From the NCBI RefSeq assembly GCF_024345395.1, contig NZ_JAGQBA010000004.1:62001-126000 (forward strand): DNA of 64,000 bases, written 5' to 3'. The notes under the pieces were generated by a model, which was given only the letters and a program-made list of their open reading frames with translations, searched no databases and was not told the DNA's origin. The DNA comes from Cyanobium sp. Tous-M-B4. Its GTDB lineage: Bacteria; Cyanobacteriota; Cyanobacteriia; PCC-6307; Cyanobiaceae. A program made the translations under genes and the position numbers. Below, one piece after another: positions 16,426 through 25,725 of the stretch. The stretch's first letter is position 1. Each line of letters opens with the position of its first letter.

Positions 16426-19052
16426 GGCACCAGATTCACCAGCTTTCCAGGCACCACGATTACCCGGCTGGGGGGCTTGCCCTCCAGCCATTTTTGTGCG
16501 ATTTCGCTGTTGAGTGCCAGCTGTTCAAGGGTTGCTTTATCAGCGTTGGCGGGCACCGCCAGGCTGCCTCGCATCTTGCCCTTGACCTGAATAACCAGGT
16601 CAATTGTTTCGCGCACTAGGGCTGCAGGGTCTGGCTGCGGCCAGCTCTGAGCGTGGATGCTGCAGTTTTCGTCTGGATTGGCGCCCAAACGCAGCCAAAG
16701 CTCCTCTGCCAGATGGGGAGCAAATGGAGCTAGGAGAACCAACAAAGTGTGCAATGCCTCTTTAGCTACAGGCGCAGAGGCCGCTTCGAGATGTTCAGCC
16801 ATCACATTGCTGAGCTTCATTAACTCAGAAATGGCGGTATTGAACTGATATTCACCATCGAGGTCCTCGCTGATCTCGGCTATGGCCGTGTGCACTGCCC
16901 GGCGCAGCTCCAGCTCAGATGCCGTCAGGGTCGTGTTGGCAAACTGGGCCGCAGCTAGCTCAACCACAGATGACAGTTGCAGGCCCCGGGCGCAGGCTCC
17001 ATCCACGAGCCGCCAAAGGCGCTGCAAAAAGCGGAACTGGCCTTCCACATCGGCGTCTTCCCATTCTAGATCTTTTTCCGGTGGGGCCTTGAACAGGATG
17101 AACATCCTGGCCGTATCAGCGCCATACTTATCAATTACCTGGGCAGGATCGACGCCGTTGTACTTCGATTTCGACATTTTTTCGTAAAAAGTCTCTAGCA
17201 CTTCGCCACTGATTGGATCACGGGGGTCGCTTGGATCGGCAACATCGCCCGGAGCGATGTATTTGCCGGAGTGGGGGTTCTTGTAGGTAATGCCCTGAAC
17301 CATCCCCTGGGTAAGTAGGTGGGTGAAGGGTTCATCGAATCCCAGCAGGCCCCGGTCACGCAGCACTTTGGTGAAGAAGCGGGCATAGAGAAGGTGGAGG
17401 ATCGCGTGCTCGATGCCACCCACGTATTGATCAACCGGCAGCCAGCGGTCCACGGCCTCGCGAGTAAACGGAAGGTCCGTGTTGTGGGGATCGCTGTAGC
17501 GCAGGAAATACCAGCTGGAGCACATGAAGGTGTCCATGGTGTCGGTCTCACGCTTCGCCGCCTTGCCGCAGCAGGGGCAGTCCACGTTCACCCAGCTATC
17601 TAGTTGGGCGAGGGGCGATCCGCCTTTGCCCTCAAGGTTGGCCCCCACCGGCAGCTCCACCGGCAGCTGTTCGGCCGGTACGGGCACCACACCGCAGCTC
17701 TCGCAGTGGATCACCGGGATCGGACAGCCCCAGTAGCGCTGGCGGGAGATCAGCCAGTCGCGCAGGCGAAACTGCACCTTGGCATTGCCCCAACCCTGAC
17801 CCGCAGCGGCCTCGGTGATCGCCCTTTTGGCTTCACCGCTTGGTAAACCATCGAAGCAACCGGAGTGGATCAAAACCCCGGCTTCTGTCCAGGCACCACC
17901 TTCGAAGGCGTGCTCGTCGCTGCCCTGGGGAATGATCACCTGCTGCACCGGCAATTCGTACTGCCGCGCGAATACAAAGTCGCGCTGGTCGTGGGCAGGG
18001 ACCCCCATCACTGCGCCGGTGCCGTAGTCGGCGAGGACGTAGTCGGCGATCCAGAGGGGGATAAGGGCGCCATTGGCTGGGTTGCGCACCCGGGCACCGA
18101 TCGGCACACCCCGTTTGGGTTTGTCGTCGGCCGTGCGCTCAAGTTCGCTCTGGCGGCTCACCAGATCACAGAAGGCCTGCACGTGGAGCTCCTGCTCGGC
18201 GGTGGTCAGCCCAGCTACCCGGGGGTGTTCGGGTGCCAGCACCAAGTAGCTGACGCCAAAGATGGTGTCTGGGCGAGTTGTGAACACCGTGATCTGTTCA
18301 CCGGTGCCAGCACCAGATGAATCCACAACCTCAAAGTGCAGCTCGGCGCCCGTACTGCGGCCAATCCAGTTGGCCTGCATGGTGCGCACCCGCTCCGGCC
18401 AACCCTCGAGCTTGGTCAGATCGTCCAGCAGTTGGTCGGCGTAGGCGGTGATCTTGAGAAACCACTGGCGCAGCTTGCGTTTCTCTACCAGGGCTCCGGA
18501 GCGCCAGGAGCGGCCCTCGCCGTCCACCTGTTCATTGGCAAGCACCGTTTGGTCGATGGGATCCCAGTTGACGCTTGCGTCTTTCTGGTAAGCGAGACCA
18601 GCATCTAGAAATTGCAGAAATAACCACTGGGTCCAGCGGTAGTAGTCGCTATGGCAGGTAGCCAGCTCTCGATCCCAGTCGATGGAGAGGCCAAGCCGCT
18701 TCAGCTGCTCCCGCATCGAGGCGATGTTTTGATCGGTCCAGATGCCGGGTTCAATTCCCCGCTCGATGGCCGCATTTTCAGCTGGTAAACCAAAGGCATC
18801 CCAACCCATCGGATGCAGCACCTGCTTGCCACGTAAACGTTGGACCCGGGCGATCACATCGGTGATCACGTAGTTGCGTACATGACCCATGTGCAGGTTC
18901 CCCGATGGATAGGGGAACATCGACAGGGCGTAATAGCTGTCGCCGCAGGATCCATCCAGCTTGGCTGGCGTGCGGTGCTGAGCCACGCTCTCCCAGCGCT
19001 GCTGCCAGCGCGATTCAAGGGCCTGAGGTTGGTAGCGGGGGGCGTCGCTCAC
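16422..19052 (-). CDS. leuS: Leucyl-tRNA synthetase
   Basis: 876-residue class I aminoacyl-tRNA synthetase charging tRNA-Leu. The catalytic HIGH motif is HMGH at residues 54-57, within [17 protein letters not shown] zinc-ribbon-like CESCGVVP...CPCCGKA segment and an editing (CP1) domain lie in the middle. [12 protein letters not shown] near residue 622 is the KMSKS loop, followed by the anticodon-binding helices and the C-terminal domain ending [11 protein letters not shown]. The length is normal for the bacterial family. It is convergent with the DUF4912 gene and upstream, in the same direction, lies hfq with a 58-nt gap. Confidence 0.97.
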   Translation of the reverse strand: MSDAPRYQPQALESRWQQRWESVAQHRTPAKLDGSCGDSYYALSMFPYPSGNLHMGHVRNYVITDVIARVQRLRGKQVLHPMGWDAFGLPAENAAIERGIEPGIWTDQNIASMREQLKRLGLSIDWDRELATCHSDYYRWTQWLFLQFLDAGLAYQKDASVNWDPIDQTVLANEQVDGEGRSWRSGALVEKRKLRQWFLKITAYADQLLDDLTKLEGWPERVRTMQANWIGRSTGAELHFEVVDSSGAGTGEQITVFTTRPDTIFGVSYLVLAPEHPRVAGLTTAEQELHVQAFCDLVSRQSELERTADDKPKRGVPIGARVRNPANGALIPLWIADYVLADYGTGAVMGVPAHDQRDFVFARQYELPVQQVIIPQGSDEHAFEGGAWTEAGVLIHSGCFDGLPSGEAKRAITEAAAGQGWGNAKVQFRLRDWLISRQRYWGCPIPVIHCESCGVVPVPAEQLPVELPVGANLEGKGGSPLAQLDSWVNVDCPCCGKAAKRETDTMDTFMCSSWYFLRYSDPHNTDLPFTREAVDRWLPVDQYVGGIEHAILHLLYARFFTKVLRDRGLLGFDEPFTHLLTQGMVQGITYKNPHSGKYIAPGDVADPSDPRDPISGEVLETFYEKMSKSKYNGVDPAQVIDKYGADTARMFILFKAPPEKDLEWEDADVEGQFRFLQRLWRLVDGACARGLQLSSVVELAAAQFANTTLTASELELRRAVHTAIAEISEDLDGEYQFNTAISELMKLSNVMAEHLEAASAPVAKEALHTLLVLLAPFAPHLAEELWLRLGANPDENCSIHAQSWPQPDPAALVRETIDLVIQVKGKMRGSLAVPANADKATLEQLALNSEIAQKWLEGKPPSRVIVVPGKLVNLVP

Positions 19053-19110
19053 GGCAGCCAGGCTGGATCAGGGCTTTGATCGTGCCATAGCCCAGTTGGA
19101 TGCCTGCCGC

Positions 19111-19350
19111 TCAGCCGAGCGCACGGATCGTCGCCGCGGCCGCACGACTGATAAGGGTGAGGGGGCGGTTTTCGTCCTGCTTGAGCGCCAGGTAGTGGAT
19201 GTCCTGCCAATGCAGGATTCCCTCAAGCTCCCCCACACCCAGCACCTGGACCGCCACAGGGGTTTTATGGCGAATCAGATCCTGCAAATGCCGAATGCTG
19301 GGTTGCGAGGTATCGAGGGCGGTGGTCCGCTTCTCGAAAAAGCTCTGCAT
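19111..19350 (-). CDS. hfq: Hfq-like RNA chaperone (cyanobacterial type)
   Basis: 79-residue Sm-fold protein. The pattern SIRHLQDLIRHKTPVAVQVLGVGELEGILHWQDIHYLALKQ (key points: the N-terminal helix, then V.V.....L.G.L.WQD.H.L.L) matches the divergent cyanobacterial Hfq, including the WQD.H motif seen in Synechocystis and Anabaena proteins. From established work, cyanobacterial Hfq lacks several RNA-contact residues of enterobacterial Hfq, and in Synechocystis it acts with the pilus ATPase PilB1. Its start is only 11 nt from that of divergent dapF, so the two genes must share or overlap their promoters. Confidence 0.8.
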   Translation of the reverse strand: MQSFFEKRTTALDTSQPSIRHLQDLIRHKTPVAVQVLGVGELEGILHWQDIHYLALKQDENRPLTLISRAAAATIRALG

Positions 19351-19361
19351 AAGATCTAGCT

Positions 19362-20495
19362 ATGGCTGCGCTCGCCCCCATCGTGCTCCAGTTCAGCAAA
19401 TATCAAGGCCTGGGAAATGATTTCCTCATGCTTGATGGCAGGGGAGCCTCCAGCACCGACGCCAGCTACGGCCTCACTCCGGATCGAATCCAGCGCCTGT
19501 GCGACCGCCGCTTCGGGGTTGGCGCTGATGGTGTGATCCTGGCCCTGCCGCCCCGGCAGGGCGGTGAGTTGCGCATGCGGATCTTCAATGCCGATGGCAC
19601 GGAACCGGAGATGTGTGGCAATGGCATGCGCTGCCTGGCCCGCTTTCTGGCCGATAGCGATGGCGATGTTCCCGGGCGTCAGTGGCAGATCGAAACCTTG
19701 GCGGGGCGCATCGTTCCCGAGCTGCGTCAGGACGGCAGGATCCGAGTCGACATGGGAGCCCCCTTTCTCGATCCTGAATCCATTCCGACCACCTTGCCTT
19801 GCGGCGATAACGGGCTGGCCCAGGGCAACTTGGAAGTCGCTGGCAACTCTTTTGCGGTCGGGGCGGCCGGTATGGGCAATCCCCACGTTGTAATCCCCGT
19901 TGACGACGTTGAGGCGGTGGATTTGGAGCGTTACGGCGCGGCATTCGAGGTTCACCCCGCATTTCCCGCCCGCACCAACGTTCATTTCGTTCAGGTAATC
20001 AGGCCCACTCACCTGGTGATGCGGGTTTGGGAGCGCGGAGCGGGCCCCACCTTGGCTTGCGGCACCGGCGCTTGCGCCACCCTCGTGGTGGCCCATCTGC
20101 TGGGGCTGGCTGAACGCTGCGCGCGCCTCGACCTCCCAGGAGGGCCCCTGGAAATCGATTGGGATGAAGCCAGTGGTCATGTGTTTATGGCGGGCCCCGC
20201 TGTGGCTGTTTTTGACGGCGTCGTGACTCCCGAGCTCTGGGGTGATGAGCCCTTCGAACTCGAGGCGGCCACCCCGGTGCAAAAGCAACCACACGCTTCG
20301 CCTGCAGTCGACTGCGCCAGCGTTTGCACCAATGGCTGCATCCGACCTGAAGCCTGCCCATCAGCCGAAGCGCGGGCCCGGGTTGATGCCCTGCTCAACA
20401 GCAGCTCCCTCGATGACCTAGTGGCCTTGGCGACCAATTCCCTTGAATCGCGGATTCGCTCTCGCTTTGAGCGGGATCCAGCCCAGGGAGGCTAG
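19362..20495 (+). CDS. dapF: Diaminopimelate epimerase with Cys-rich C-terminal extension
   Basis: Converts LL- to meso-diaminopimelate for lysine and peptidoglycan synthesis. The core is complete: FSKYQGLGNDF at 11-21, MCGNGMRC with catalytic Cys85, and ACGTGACA with catalytic Cys233. The usual enzyme ends near residue 288 (VAVFDGVV). This one is 377 residues long. The extra part has four closely spaced cysteines (318, 322, 326, 332) with spacing C-x3-C-x3-C-x5-C, then a helical ARVDALLNSSSLDDLVALATNSLESRIRSRFE segment (key features: amphipathic, LDDLVALA). A metal site or small separate domain is possible. The next gene, a cysteine desulfurase, starts at the base after the stop. Confidence 0.93.
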   Translation: MAALAPIVLQFSKYQGLGNDFLMLDGRGASSTDASYGLTPDRIQRLCDRRFGVGADGVILALPPRQGGELRMRIFNADGTEPEMCGNGMRCLARFLADSDGDVPGRQWQIETLAGRIVPELRQDGRIRVDMGAPFLDPESIPTTLPCGDNGLAQGNLEVAGNSFAVGAAGMGNPHVVIPVDDVEAVDLERYGAAFEVHPAFPARTNVHFVQVIRPTHLVMRVWERGAGPTLACGTGACATLVVAHLLGLAERCARLDLPGGPLEIDWDEASGHVFMAGPAVAVFDGVVTPELWGDEPFELEAATPVQKQPHASPAVDCASVCTNGCIRPEACPSAEARARVDALLNSSSLDDLVALATNSLESRIRSRFERDPAQGG

Positions 20496-21680
20496 GTGGG
20501 TTATTCCGGCAGTCAGGTGCCAGCACTGGCTGGCTACTTCGACACCAGCGCCACCACTCCCATCGCTACTGAGGTGCTGGAGGCAATGGCCCTTGCCCAG
20601 GCCACGGCCTGGGCTAACCCCTCAAGCCTCCATGCCCCTGGCCTTGCAGCAGCAGAGCAGCTTGAACGCTCGCGGCTGAGCCTGGCCGCTGGGCTGGGCT
20701 GCGAGCCAGATGAACTGGTGGTGACCTCTGGTGGCACCGAGGCCATTCATCTGGCCCTGCTCGGTGCTGCTGCTGGCCTCAGCCCCGGCCGGCTGGTGAT
20801 ATCGGCGGTCGAGCATCCCGCCACGCTGGCGGCAGCTGCCCAACTGCAGCAGCGCGGCTGGAGCGTCCAAACCGTGCCGGTAGATAGGCAGGGATTGCTT
20901 GATCTCGACGCCCTCGATGGCTTGCTGGTGCCTCCAACCCGTCTGGTCTCGGTGATCTGGGGGCAAAACGAGGTTGGTAGCCTCCAGCCGATTGAGGCGA
21001 TCGGGGCACGCTGCCGGCGGGCGGGGGTGCTGCTGCATGTTGATGCGGTGCAGGTTCTGGGCCACCTGCCGATCAGTTTTCGCCAGCTGCCCATGGATTT
21101 TTTAAGTGGGGCAGCCCACAAGCTGCAGGGCCCCAGGGGGGTTGGGTTGCTGCTAGTGCGTCGTGACCTCGCCCTCCAGGCCCAGCTTGGTGGTGGTGGC
21201 CAAGAGGGCGGCAGGCGTGGTGGCACCGAACCGGTGGTGCTGTTGAGCGGCTTCGCCAAGGCCCTGGAGCTCAGCTGTGCTGCGCCCTCGCTGGCACCCC
21301 TGCGCGACTCCCTGCTGCAGCGGCTTTTGAGCCTTCCCGGGGTGCGGTTGAGCGGTCCGCCCCCGGGCGACTCCCGCTTGCCTCACCACCTAAGCCTGCT
21401 GGTGGCTAGCGAGGCTGGCCAGCCGCTTTCCGGCCGCAACCTGGTGCGTGAGCTCTCCCGCCAGGGCTTCGCCCTGAGCAGCGGTTCCGCCTGCAGCAGC
21501 TCTGGATCGGCTGCCAGCTCCGTGCTCCGGGCCCTGGGCTATGGCGAGGCCGACGCCGCAAGTGGCCTGCGCATCAGCCTCGGTCCCTGGCACCGCGCCG
21601 CCGATCTTGAGGCCCTGGTCCAGGCGTTGCAGATGGCGCTTGCGGCCTCGGTAGCGTCGGAGCATCCGTTGACGGCCTAA
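20496..21680 (+). CDS. Cysteine desulfurase (NifS/IscS-like aminotransferase class V)
   Basis: 394-residue PLP enzyme that takes sulfur from cysteine as a persulfide for Fe-S clusters, thiamine or tRNA thiolation. Visible are YFDTSATTP, the cofactor-site TSGGTEAIHLAL, ISAVEHPA, the lysine motif GAAHKLQGPRGVG and the catalytic loop SSGSACSSSGSAASSVL carrying the active Cys. The short loop and the SGSAC signature put it in the group I IscS/NifS class. The start is GTG 20496, directly abutting dapF. It is followed with a 1-nt overlap by the DUF1995 gene, so dapF, this gene and DUF1995 probably form one operon. Confidence 0.92.
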   Translation: MGYSGSQVPALAGYFDTSATTPIATEVLEAMALAQATAWANPSSLHAPGLAAAEQLERSRLSLAAGLGCEPDELVVTSGGTEAIHLALLGAAAGLSPGRLVISAVEHPATLAAAAQLQQRGWSVQTVPVDRQGLLDLDALDGLLVPPTRLVSVIWGQNEVGSLQPIEAIGARCRRAGVLLHVDAVQVLGHLPISFRQLPMDFLSGAAHKLQGPRGVGLLLVRRDLALQAQLGGGGQEGGRRGGTEPVVLLSGFAKALELSCAAPSLAPLRDSLLQRLLSLPGVRLSGPPPGDSRLPHHLSLLVASEAGQPLSGRNLVRELSRQGFALSSGSACSSSGSAASSVLRALGYGEADAASGLRISLGPWHRAADLEALVQALQMALAASVASEHPLTA

Positions 21681-22372
21681 TGCTCCCCCCCGATCTGCGC
21701 AGCGCCGAAGCTGAAGCACTGGCAGCGATTCAGAGCGCCTTGGCAGCTGGAGCCAAGGGGCTGTGGAGTGTCGAGCTTCGGTTTGAGGGTCTGCGATTAC
21801 TCCCCTTGGCCCTGCGATTGCAGGCTGGTCTCAATTCCGCCGCACCCAGCCTGAGGCTGCTTTGTGCCGATGCCGGCGCCACCGCCCTTGCCCAGCGCGA
21901 TGCCCCTGATTTCGCGACCCGAATTGCCAGCCTGCGCGATCAGATGCGCCTTCAGCAGGCTGATGGCGGCAGCGAGGGCGTGCTGCTGCTGGTGGCACCT
22001 TCCCCCGCCGACTACGAGGAGGTGGAGCAGGTATGCGCCCTGCACCGCGGTGTTGTCCTGCTGTTAAACGGCAACCTCGAGGATGCGGCCATCGGCATCG
22101 GCAGCGTGGCTCGGGAGCGCCGTAAGGGTTTTCTTGCCGGCTGGCAGAGCGCCTATGCCCTGATACCAACTGGCGATGGGGCCCTGCGTCGGGCCTGTCC
22201 GGGGATGTGGGAGCTGTATCGCTGCGATGCCGATGGCTATCGCTTTGTTTGCAATTTCGACCAGAAGCCAGACATGGAGCAACGGGCGTTAGCCATGGCG
22301 GGTGAAGCCGGCCTGGGGCTCGGCGCCAACCTCAAAGTGATGGACGCTTTCATTGAAGGCCTGCGCAACTAG
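21680..22372 (+). CDS. DUF1995 domain protein
   Basis: 230-residue protein of the DUF1995 family, found in cyanobacteria and plastids; some plastid members are annotated as low-PSII-accumulation (LPA3-like) or adenylate-kinase-linked proteins. Seen are the opening PPDLRSAEAEALAAIQSALAAGAKGLWSVELRFEGL (pattern LP.....A...A..A...G....VEL.FE), LLLVAPSPADYEEVEQVC, VVLLLNGNLED and the ending ...FICN/FVCNFDQKPDMEQ-like part. No signal or membrane segment was found. It overlaps the cysteine desulfurase stop by 1 nt. The biochemical function is unknown. Confidence 0.8.
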   Translation: MLPPDLRSAEAEALAAIQSALAAGAKGLWSVELRFEGLRLLPLALRLQAGLNSAAPSLRLLCADAGATALAQRDAPDFATRIASLRDQMRLQQADGGSEGVLLLVAPSPADYEEVEQVCALHRGVVLLLNGNLEDAAIGIGSVARERRKGFLAGWQSAYALIPTGDGALRRACPGMWELYRCDADGYRFVCNFDQKPDMEQRALAMAGEAGLGLGANLKVMDAFIEGLRN

Positions 22373-22445
22373 CCCCTTGCGGCCCCACTTGCACTGGATC
22401 TAACCGGCCAGCCTCCGTACACTTCGCCAAACGCAGACCCTGCCG

Positions 22446-22985
22446 ATGGCTTCCGAGAGCGACCAAAGCCCTGCAGCAAAAGGACGCTCCTGGAGCCTTG
22501 TTGACATCGGCGCCGGATTTGCGGTGCTCCTGGCTGCCGCAGGGGTGATCTGGAGCCCCAAGCTGAGCGGAGCGGTGGCTCAGGCCACCGGTGGCCTCAC
22601 CCCAGTCACCGTGCTGGTGGATGTGCGAGGTGTGCCGGTGGCTGATCCCGGGGCCTTGATTCAGGCCGCCCAGGAGGAGGGCAAGGTTGCAATCGTGATC
22701 CGTAACCAGCCCCATGGCTCGGTGGCGCTCAAGCGGGTATTGCCCCTGCAGCGACGCCTGGTGGCGGTCCAACCCAACGGATCGGTGGTGACGGCTGTTG
22801 ACCCCAACCAGGCAACTCTGGGCAGCCTCGATGCTCGTTTTGTGCTCCAGGGCCAGGGCCGCAAGAGTGCTGGTGGTGTGGTTTTTGGTAACCAAACCCT
22901 CAAGATTGGTGCCCCAGTGGAAATTGAGGGGGAGCAGTTCCGCGTTGGCGGCACGGTTAGCGGCCTCCAGGTTGGAGGTGGCTGA
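22446..22985 (+). CDS. DUF4330 domain protein, single-pass membrane
   Basis: 179 residues from ATG 22446. After a charged leader the segment SLVDIGAGFAVLLAAAGVIWSP forms one membrane helix (about 18-38), followed by a soluble beta-rich domain (VTVLVDVRGVPVADPGALI, VAIVIRNQPHG, LKIGAPVEIEGEQFRVGGTVSG). This fits DUF4330, widespread in cyanobacteria and of unknown role, probably facing the periplasm. The stop is 1 nt before the start of the D,D-carboxypeptidase gene, which suggests a joint role at the cell envelope. Confidence 0.78.
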   Translation: MASESDQSPAAKGRSWSLVDIGAGFAVLLAAAGVIWSPKLSGAVAQATGGLTPVTVLVDVRGVPVADPGALIQAAQEEGKVAIVIRNQPHGSVALKRVLPLQRRLVAVQPNGSVVTAVDPNQATLGSLDARFVLQGQGRKSAGGVVFGNQTLKIGAPVEIEGEQFRVGGTVSGLQVGGG

Positions 22986-22986
22986 G

Positions 22987-24297
22987 ATGGCCCCTCTCAA
23001 AACCCCTGCTAAGCGTCAGCTTCTGCTGCGCCTTTCTGGTGTGCATGCCCTTGGGCTCGTTTTGGCGGTTGGGCCAGCCACTGCCTTGGCCCAGCAGGTG
23101 CCCTTGGCCCAGCAGGTGCCCCTGGCGTCCCTACCGCCCCTGCCCCCACCGGTTGGCCTGCCCCAGCTGCAGGCTCAGCTGAGCTGTCCGGCCCTGCAGC
23201 AGCGGCTGCTTGCCACCGTGGCTGGCGAGGCTTCTGTGTGGAGCATCACCATTGCCGATGGGCAGGGCCGCCTGCTGGCCGACCTCAACGGCAACCGGCC
23301 CCGCATTCCAGCTTCCAACCAGAAGTTGGTGAGCACGGCCTATGCCCTGGACAGATTGGGCCCTGACTATCGACTTAATACCCAGCTCTGGCGGCTGGGT
23401 GATGGCAGCTTCCGACTCACCGGTGAGGGTGACCCCGACCTGGCCCTGCCCCAGCTGCAGCGATTCGCCATGTTGGCGCTGGGATCGGGTGGCAGCAGTG
23501 GTGAGACGCCTTCGCTGGTGCGGTTGCAGATCGCCGAGGAGCCACGCCAGGCCTGGTGGCCCCAAGGTTGGCACCCGGACGATCGCTACTACGCCTACGG
23601 CGCCCCGATCACCCGGCTAGCTGTCACCAGCAATGCAATTAACGAGGCGGTGATGAATCCGCCTTCGCGGCTGCAGACCCTGCTGCAGAAAACCATGGTT
23701 CAGCGGGGAGCCAAGGTGCAGGTGTCGCTGGTCTCGTCCCGCGCCCCCCTGCCCGGTGATGCGGTGCTGCTGCATCAGGAGCCATCGGCGCCGATGCACA
23801 ACCTGCTGAGCCTGGCCAACACCGAAAGCCACAATTTCACCGCCGAGGTACTGCTGCGACAGGGGGCTGGCACCTGGGATTTGGCCCGAGCTGCCCAGCT
23901 TCAGATGCTTTGGCTCACCGAACAGGGCCTGCCGATGCAGGGGGTTCGAGTTGCCGATGGCAGTGGCCTCGACCGCGCCAACAGACTCACCAGCCGCTTC
24001 TTGGCTGCGTTGCTTTTGCGCATGGATCAGCACCCCTACGGCCGCGCCTATCTGGCGTCGATGGCGGTTGCGGGCCAGCGGGGCACCTTGCGCAACCTTT
24101 ATGTGGGCACACCCCTGCAGGGACAGTTCTATGGCAAAACAGGCACGATCAGCGGTGTGCGCTCCATCAGTGGCGTGCTGATGACGGGGGCCGGGCCCCG
24201 CTACGTAAGCGCCATTAGCAATGGCGCCAGTTCGCCCAACGTCACTATTGGCAGGGTGCTGCGTCAAGCGCAAAACAGCCAGCTGTGCCCCCCCTAG
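22987..24297 (+). CDS. dacB: D-alanyl-D-alanine carboxypeptidase/endopeptidase (PBP4, S13 family)
   Basis: 436 residues from ATG 22987. A signal peptide (LGLVLAVGPATALAQQ) is followed by two copies of AQQVPL coded by an 18-nt tandem duplication. The penicillin-binding motifs are in order: SNQK (SxxK; IPASNQKLVST), SHN (SxN; NTESHNFTAEVLL) and KTG in YGKTGTISGVRS. These show an active-site serine enzyme of the periplasm that trims peptidoglycan stem peptides or cuts cross-links. The length is shorter than E. coli PBP4, as is common in cyanobacteria. It is convergent with the coiled-coil gene (4-nt overlap). Confidence 0.9.
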   Translation: MAPLKTPAKRQLLLRLSGVHALGLVLAVGPATALAQQVPLAQQVPLASLPPLPPPVGLPQLQAQLSCPALQQRLLATVAGEASVWSITIADGQGRLLADLNGNRPRIPASNQKLVSTAYALDRLGPDYRLNTQLWRLGDGSFRLTGEGDPDLALPQLQRFAMLALGSGGSSGETPSLVRLQIAEEPRQAWWPQGWHPDDRYYAYGAPITRLAVTSNAINEAVMNPPSRLQTLLQKTMVQRGAKVQVSLVSSRAPLPGDAVLLHQEPSAPMHNLLSLANTESHNFTAEVLLRQGAGTWDLARAAQLQMLWLTEQGLPMQGVRVADGSGLDRANRLTSRFLAALLLRMDQHPYGRAYLASMAVAGQRGTLRNLYVGTPLQGQFYGKTGTISGVRSISGVLMTGAGPRYVSAISNGASSPNVTIGRVLRQAQNSQLCPP

Positions 24298-25166
24298 CCC
24301 GCTAACTGCTTGAGAGTGTTTGCGACCCGGCGGCGGCGACCCGGCGTCTCCTCGCCAGCTGGTGCGGTGGCTTCTGGCCCCTGGAGTCGCACCAGCTCGC
24401 GGCGGCCTCCTAATACCACCTGGCTCATCTCCTTCAACCTGCCCTCGAGTTCGCCCAGCACCTGCTCGGCGTAGCGGTTGGCACCCTCTTGAATGGCGGC
24501 CGACTCCTGGCGGCTGCGGCTCACAAGGGCGTCGCATTGCTGCTGGGTCTGCTGGCGGAACTGCAGGGCGTCGTTGTGCACCCGCTCCGCTTCTGCCTGG
24601 CTATCGCGCTGCACCCTCACTCCCTCTTGGCGGATCTGCTCAAGTTCAGCCATCGCCTGTTGACGATTGCGATCGTGCTGTTCGAGCAGCTGGCGATTGC
24701 GCTCGGCTGTTTCCTGTTCGAGCTGCTGACGACGGAGCGCAAATTGCTGCTCCATCTGGGCCATGCGGGCTTGGTGCTCCTGTTCAGCCTGGGCAACCTG
24801 CTGGCGGGCTTGCAACATCAGCTGCTCGCATTGCTGGCGGGCCTGATCCCGCAGCTCACCCACCTGCCGCTCCGCCTCCTGACGTATGGCGGCAGAGTTG
24901 ATCAGCTGCTCCCGCTCCCTTTTGCCAGCAGCAATAATTTCGTCGGACTGCTGGCGGGCCTGGCCAATAAATTCCTCACGCTGGCGGATTAGAGCTACGG
25001 CCTGCTGCAGCTGGCCTGGCAACGATTCCCGCAGGGCATCCATCACTTCAATGGCGTCCTGCTCATTGACCAGCCTTCCGCCGCTGAACGGAATGCGGCT
25101 GCCCTCCAGCACGATCTCCTCCAGCTGATCGAGCTGATCCAGCACGGTGATGGTGGGCTCGGCCAT
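24294..25166 (-). CDS. Long coiled-coil protein, DivIVA/ATP-synthase-b-like in appearance
   Basis: 290 residues. The first 60 residues are a conserved globular cap (TVLDQLDQLEEIVLEGSRIPFSGGRLVNEQDAIEVMDALR; key motif IPFSGGRLVNE). Residues 65-255 are an almost unbroken Gln/Glu/Arg/Ala-rich coiled coil, and the tail is basic (GRRRRVANTLKQL). Automatic annotation often calls this family DivIVA-like or ATP synthase subunit b-like because of the coiled coil; it is not the b subunit, having no membrane helix. It is conserved in cyanobacteria, and a scaffold or cell-division role is a guess. It is upstream of nothing on its strand but follows coaD, with 8 nt between. Confidence 0.75.
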   Translation of the reverse strand: MAEPTITVLDQLDQLEEIVLEGSRIPFSGGRLVNEQDAIEVMDALRESLPGQLQQAVALIRQREEFIGQARQQSDEIIAAGKREREQLINSAAIRQEAERQVGELRDQARQQCEQLMLQARQQVAQAEQEHQARMAQMEQQFALRRQQLEQETAERNRQLLEQHDRNRQQAMAELEQIRQEGVRVQRDSQAEAERVHNDALQFRQQTQQQCDALVSRSRQESAAIQEGANRYAEQVLGELEGRLKEMSQVVLGGRRELVRLQGPEATAPAGEETPGRRRRVANTLKQLAG

Positions 25167-25174
25167 GTACAGCT

Positions 25175-25660
25175 CTAAACAGATGCCCGATTAAAAAGCC
25201 TGCACAGGTCTTCCGCCACTCCGGGGGGCACCATGTGACGCACATCGCCGCCAAAGCGAGCCACCTCCTTCACCACTGAACTGCTCAGGAAGCTGTGGTG
25301 CACAGCAGTAGCCAGAAACAGGGTTTCCACCTGGGGGGCCAGGCTTTTGTTGGTGTGGGCGATCTGCAATTCGAATTCAAAGTCGCTCAGGGCCCGCAGG
25401 CCCCGCAGAATCACCTGGGCCTGGCAACGACTGGCGAAATCGACGGTGAGGCCATCAAAACTGCCCACTTCAACCCCCGGGAGATGGGCCGTGGCAGTGC
25501 CGATCTGCTCCAGTCGCTGCTCGAGGCTGAAGGCCGGCTGTTTGCTGGGGTTCTGCAGCACGGCCACCACCACGCCATCAAACAGGCGTGCTGCCCTCTC
25601 GATCAGGTCGAGGTGGCCCAGGGTGAGGGGATCGAAGCTGCCGGGGTAGAGGGCGCGCAT
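25175..25660 (-). CDS. coaD: Pantetheine-phosphate adenylyltransferase
   Basis: 161-residue nucleotidyltransferase of coenzyme A synthesis (4'-phosphopantetheine + ATP to dephospho-CoA). The family pattern is complete: [19 protein letters not shown] with the TxGH nucleotide motif, [29 protein letters not shown] carrying the substrate-contact Arg, and the [17 protein letters not shown] motif (ISSTxxR-like, with SSS here). The length is standard. It is divergent from the flavin reductase gene (66-nt gap) and followed by the coiled-coil gene. Confidence 0.96.
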   Translation of the reverse strand: MRALYPGSFDPLTLGHLDLIERAARLFDGVVVAVLQNPSKQPAFSLEQRLEQIGTATAHLPGVEVGSFDGLTVDFASRCQAQVILRGLRALSDFEFELQIAHTNKSLAPQVETLFLATAVHHSFLSSSVVKEVARFGGDVRHMVPPGVAEDLCRLFNRASV

Positions 25661-25725
25661 CGGGCCAGCCTATGGGTGCCCGGGGCGTTTCTAGGGTGGG
25701 TGTAGTTTCCCGAGCCCTTGCCGCC

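Noticed and set aside
24320-24992. Long plus-strand frames of 167-193 codons
   Set aside because: They are mirror frames of the Gln/Glu/Arg-rich coiled-coil gene on the minus strand, whose codon bias removes stops on the other strand.
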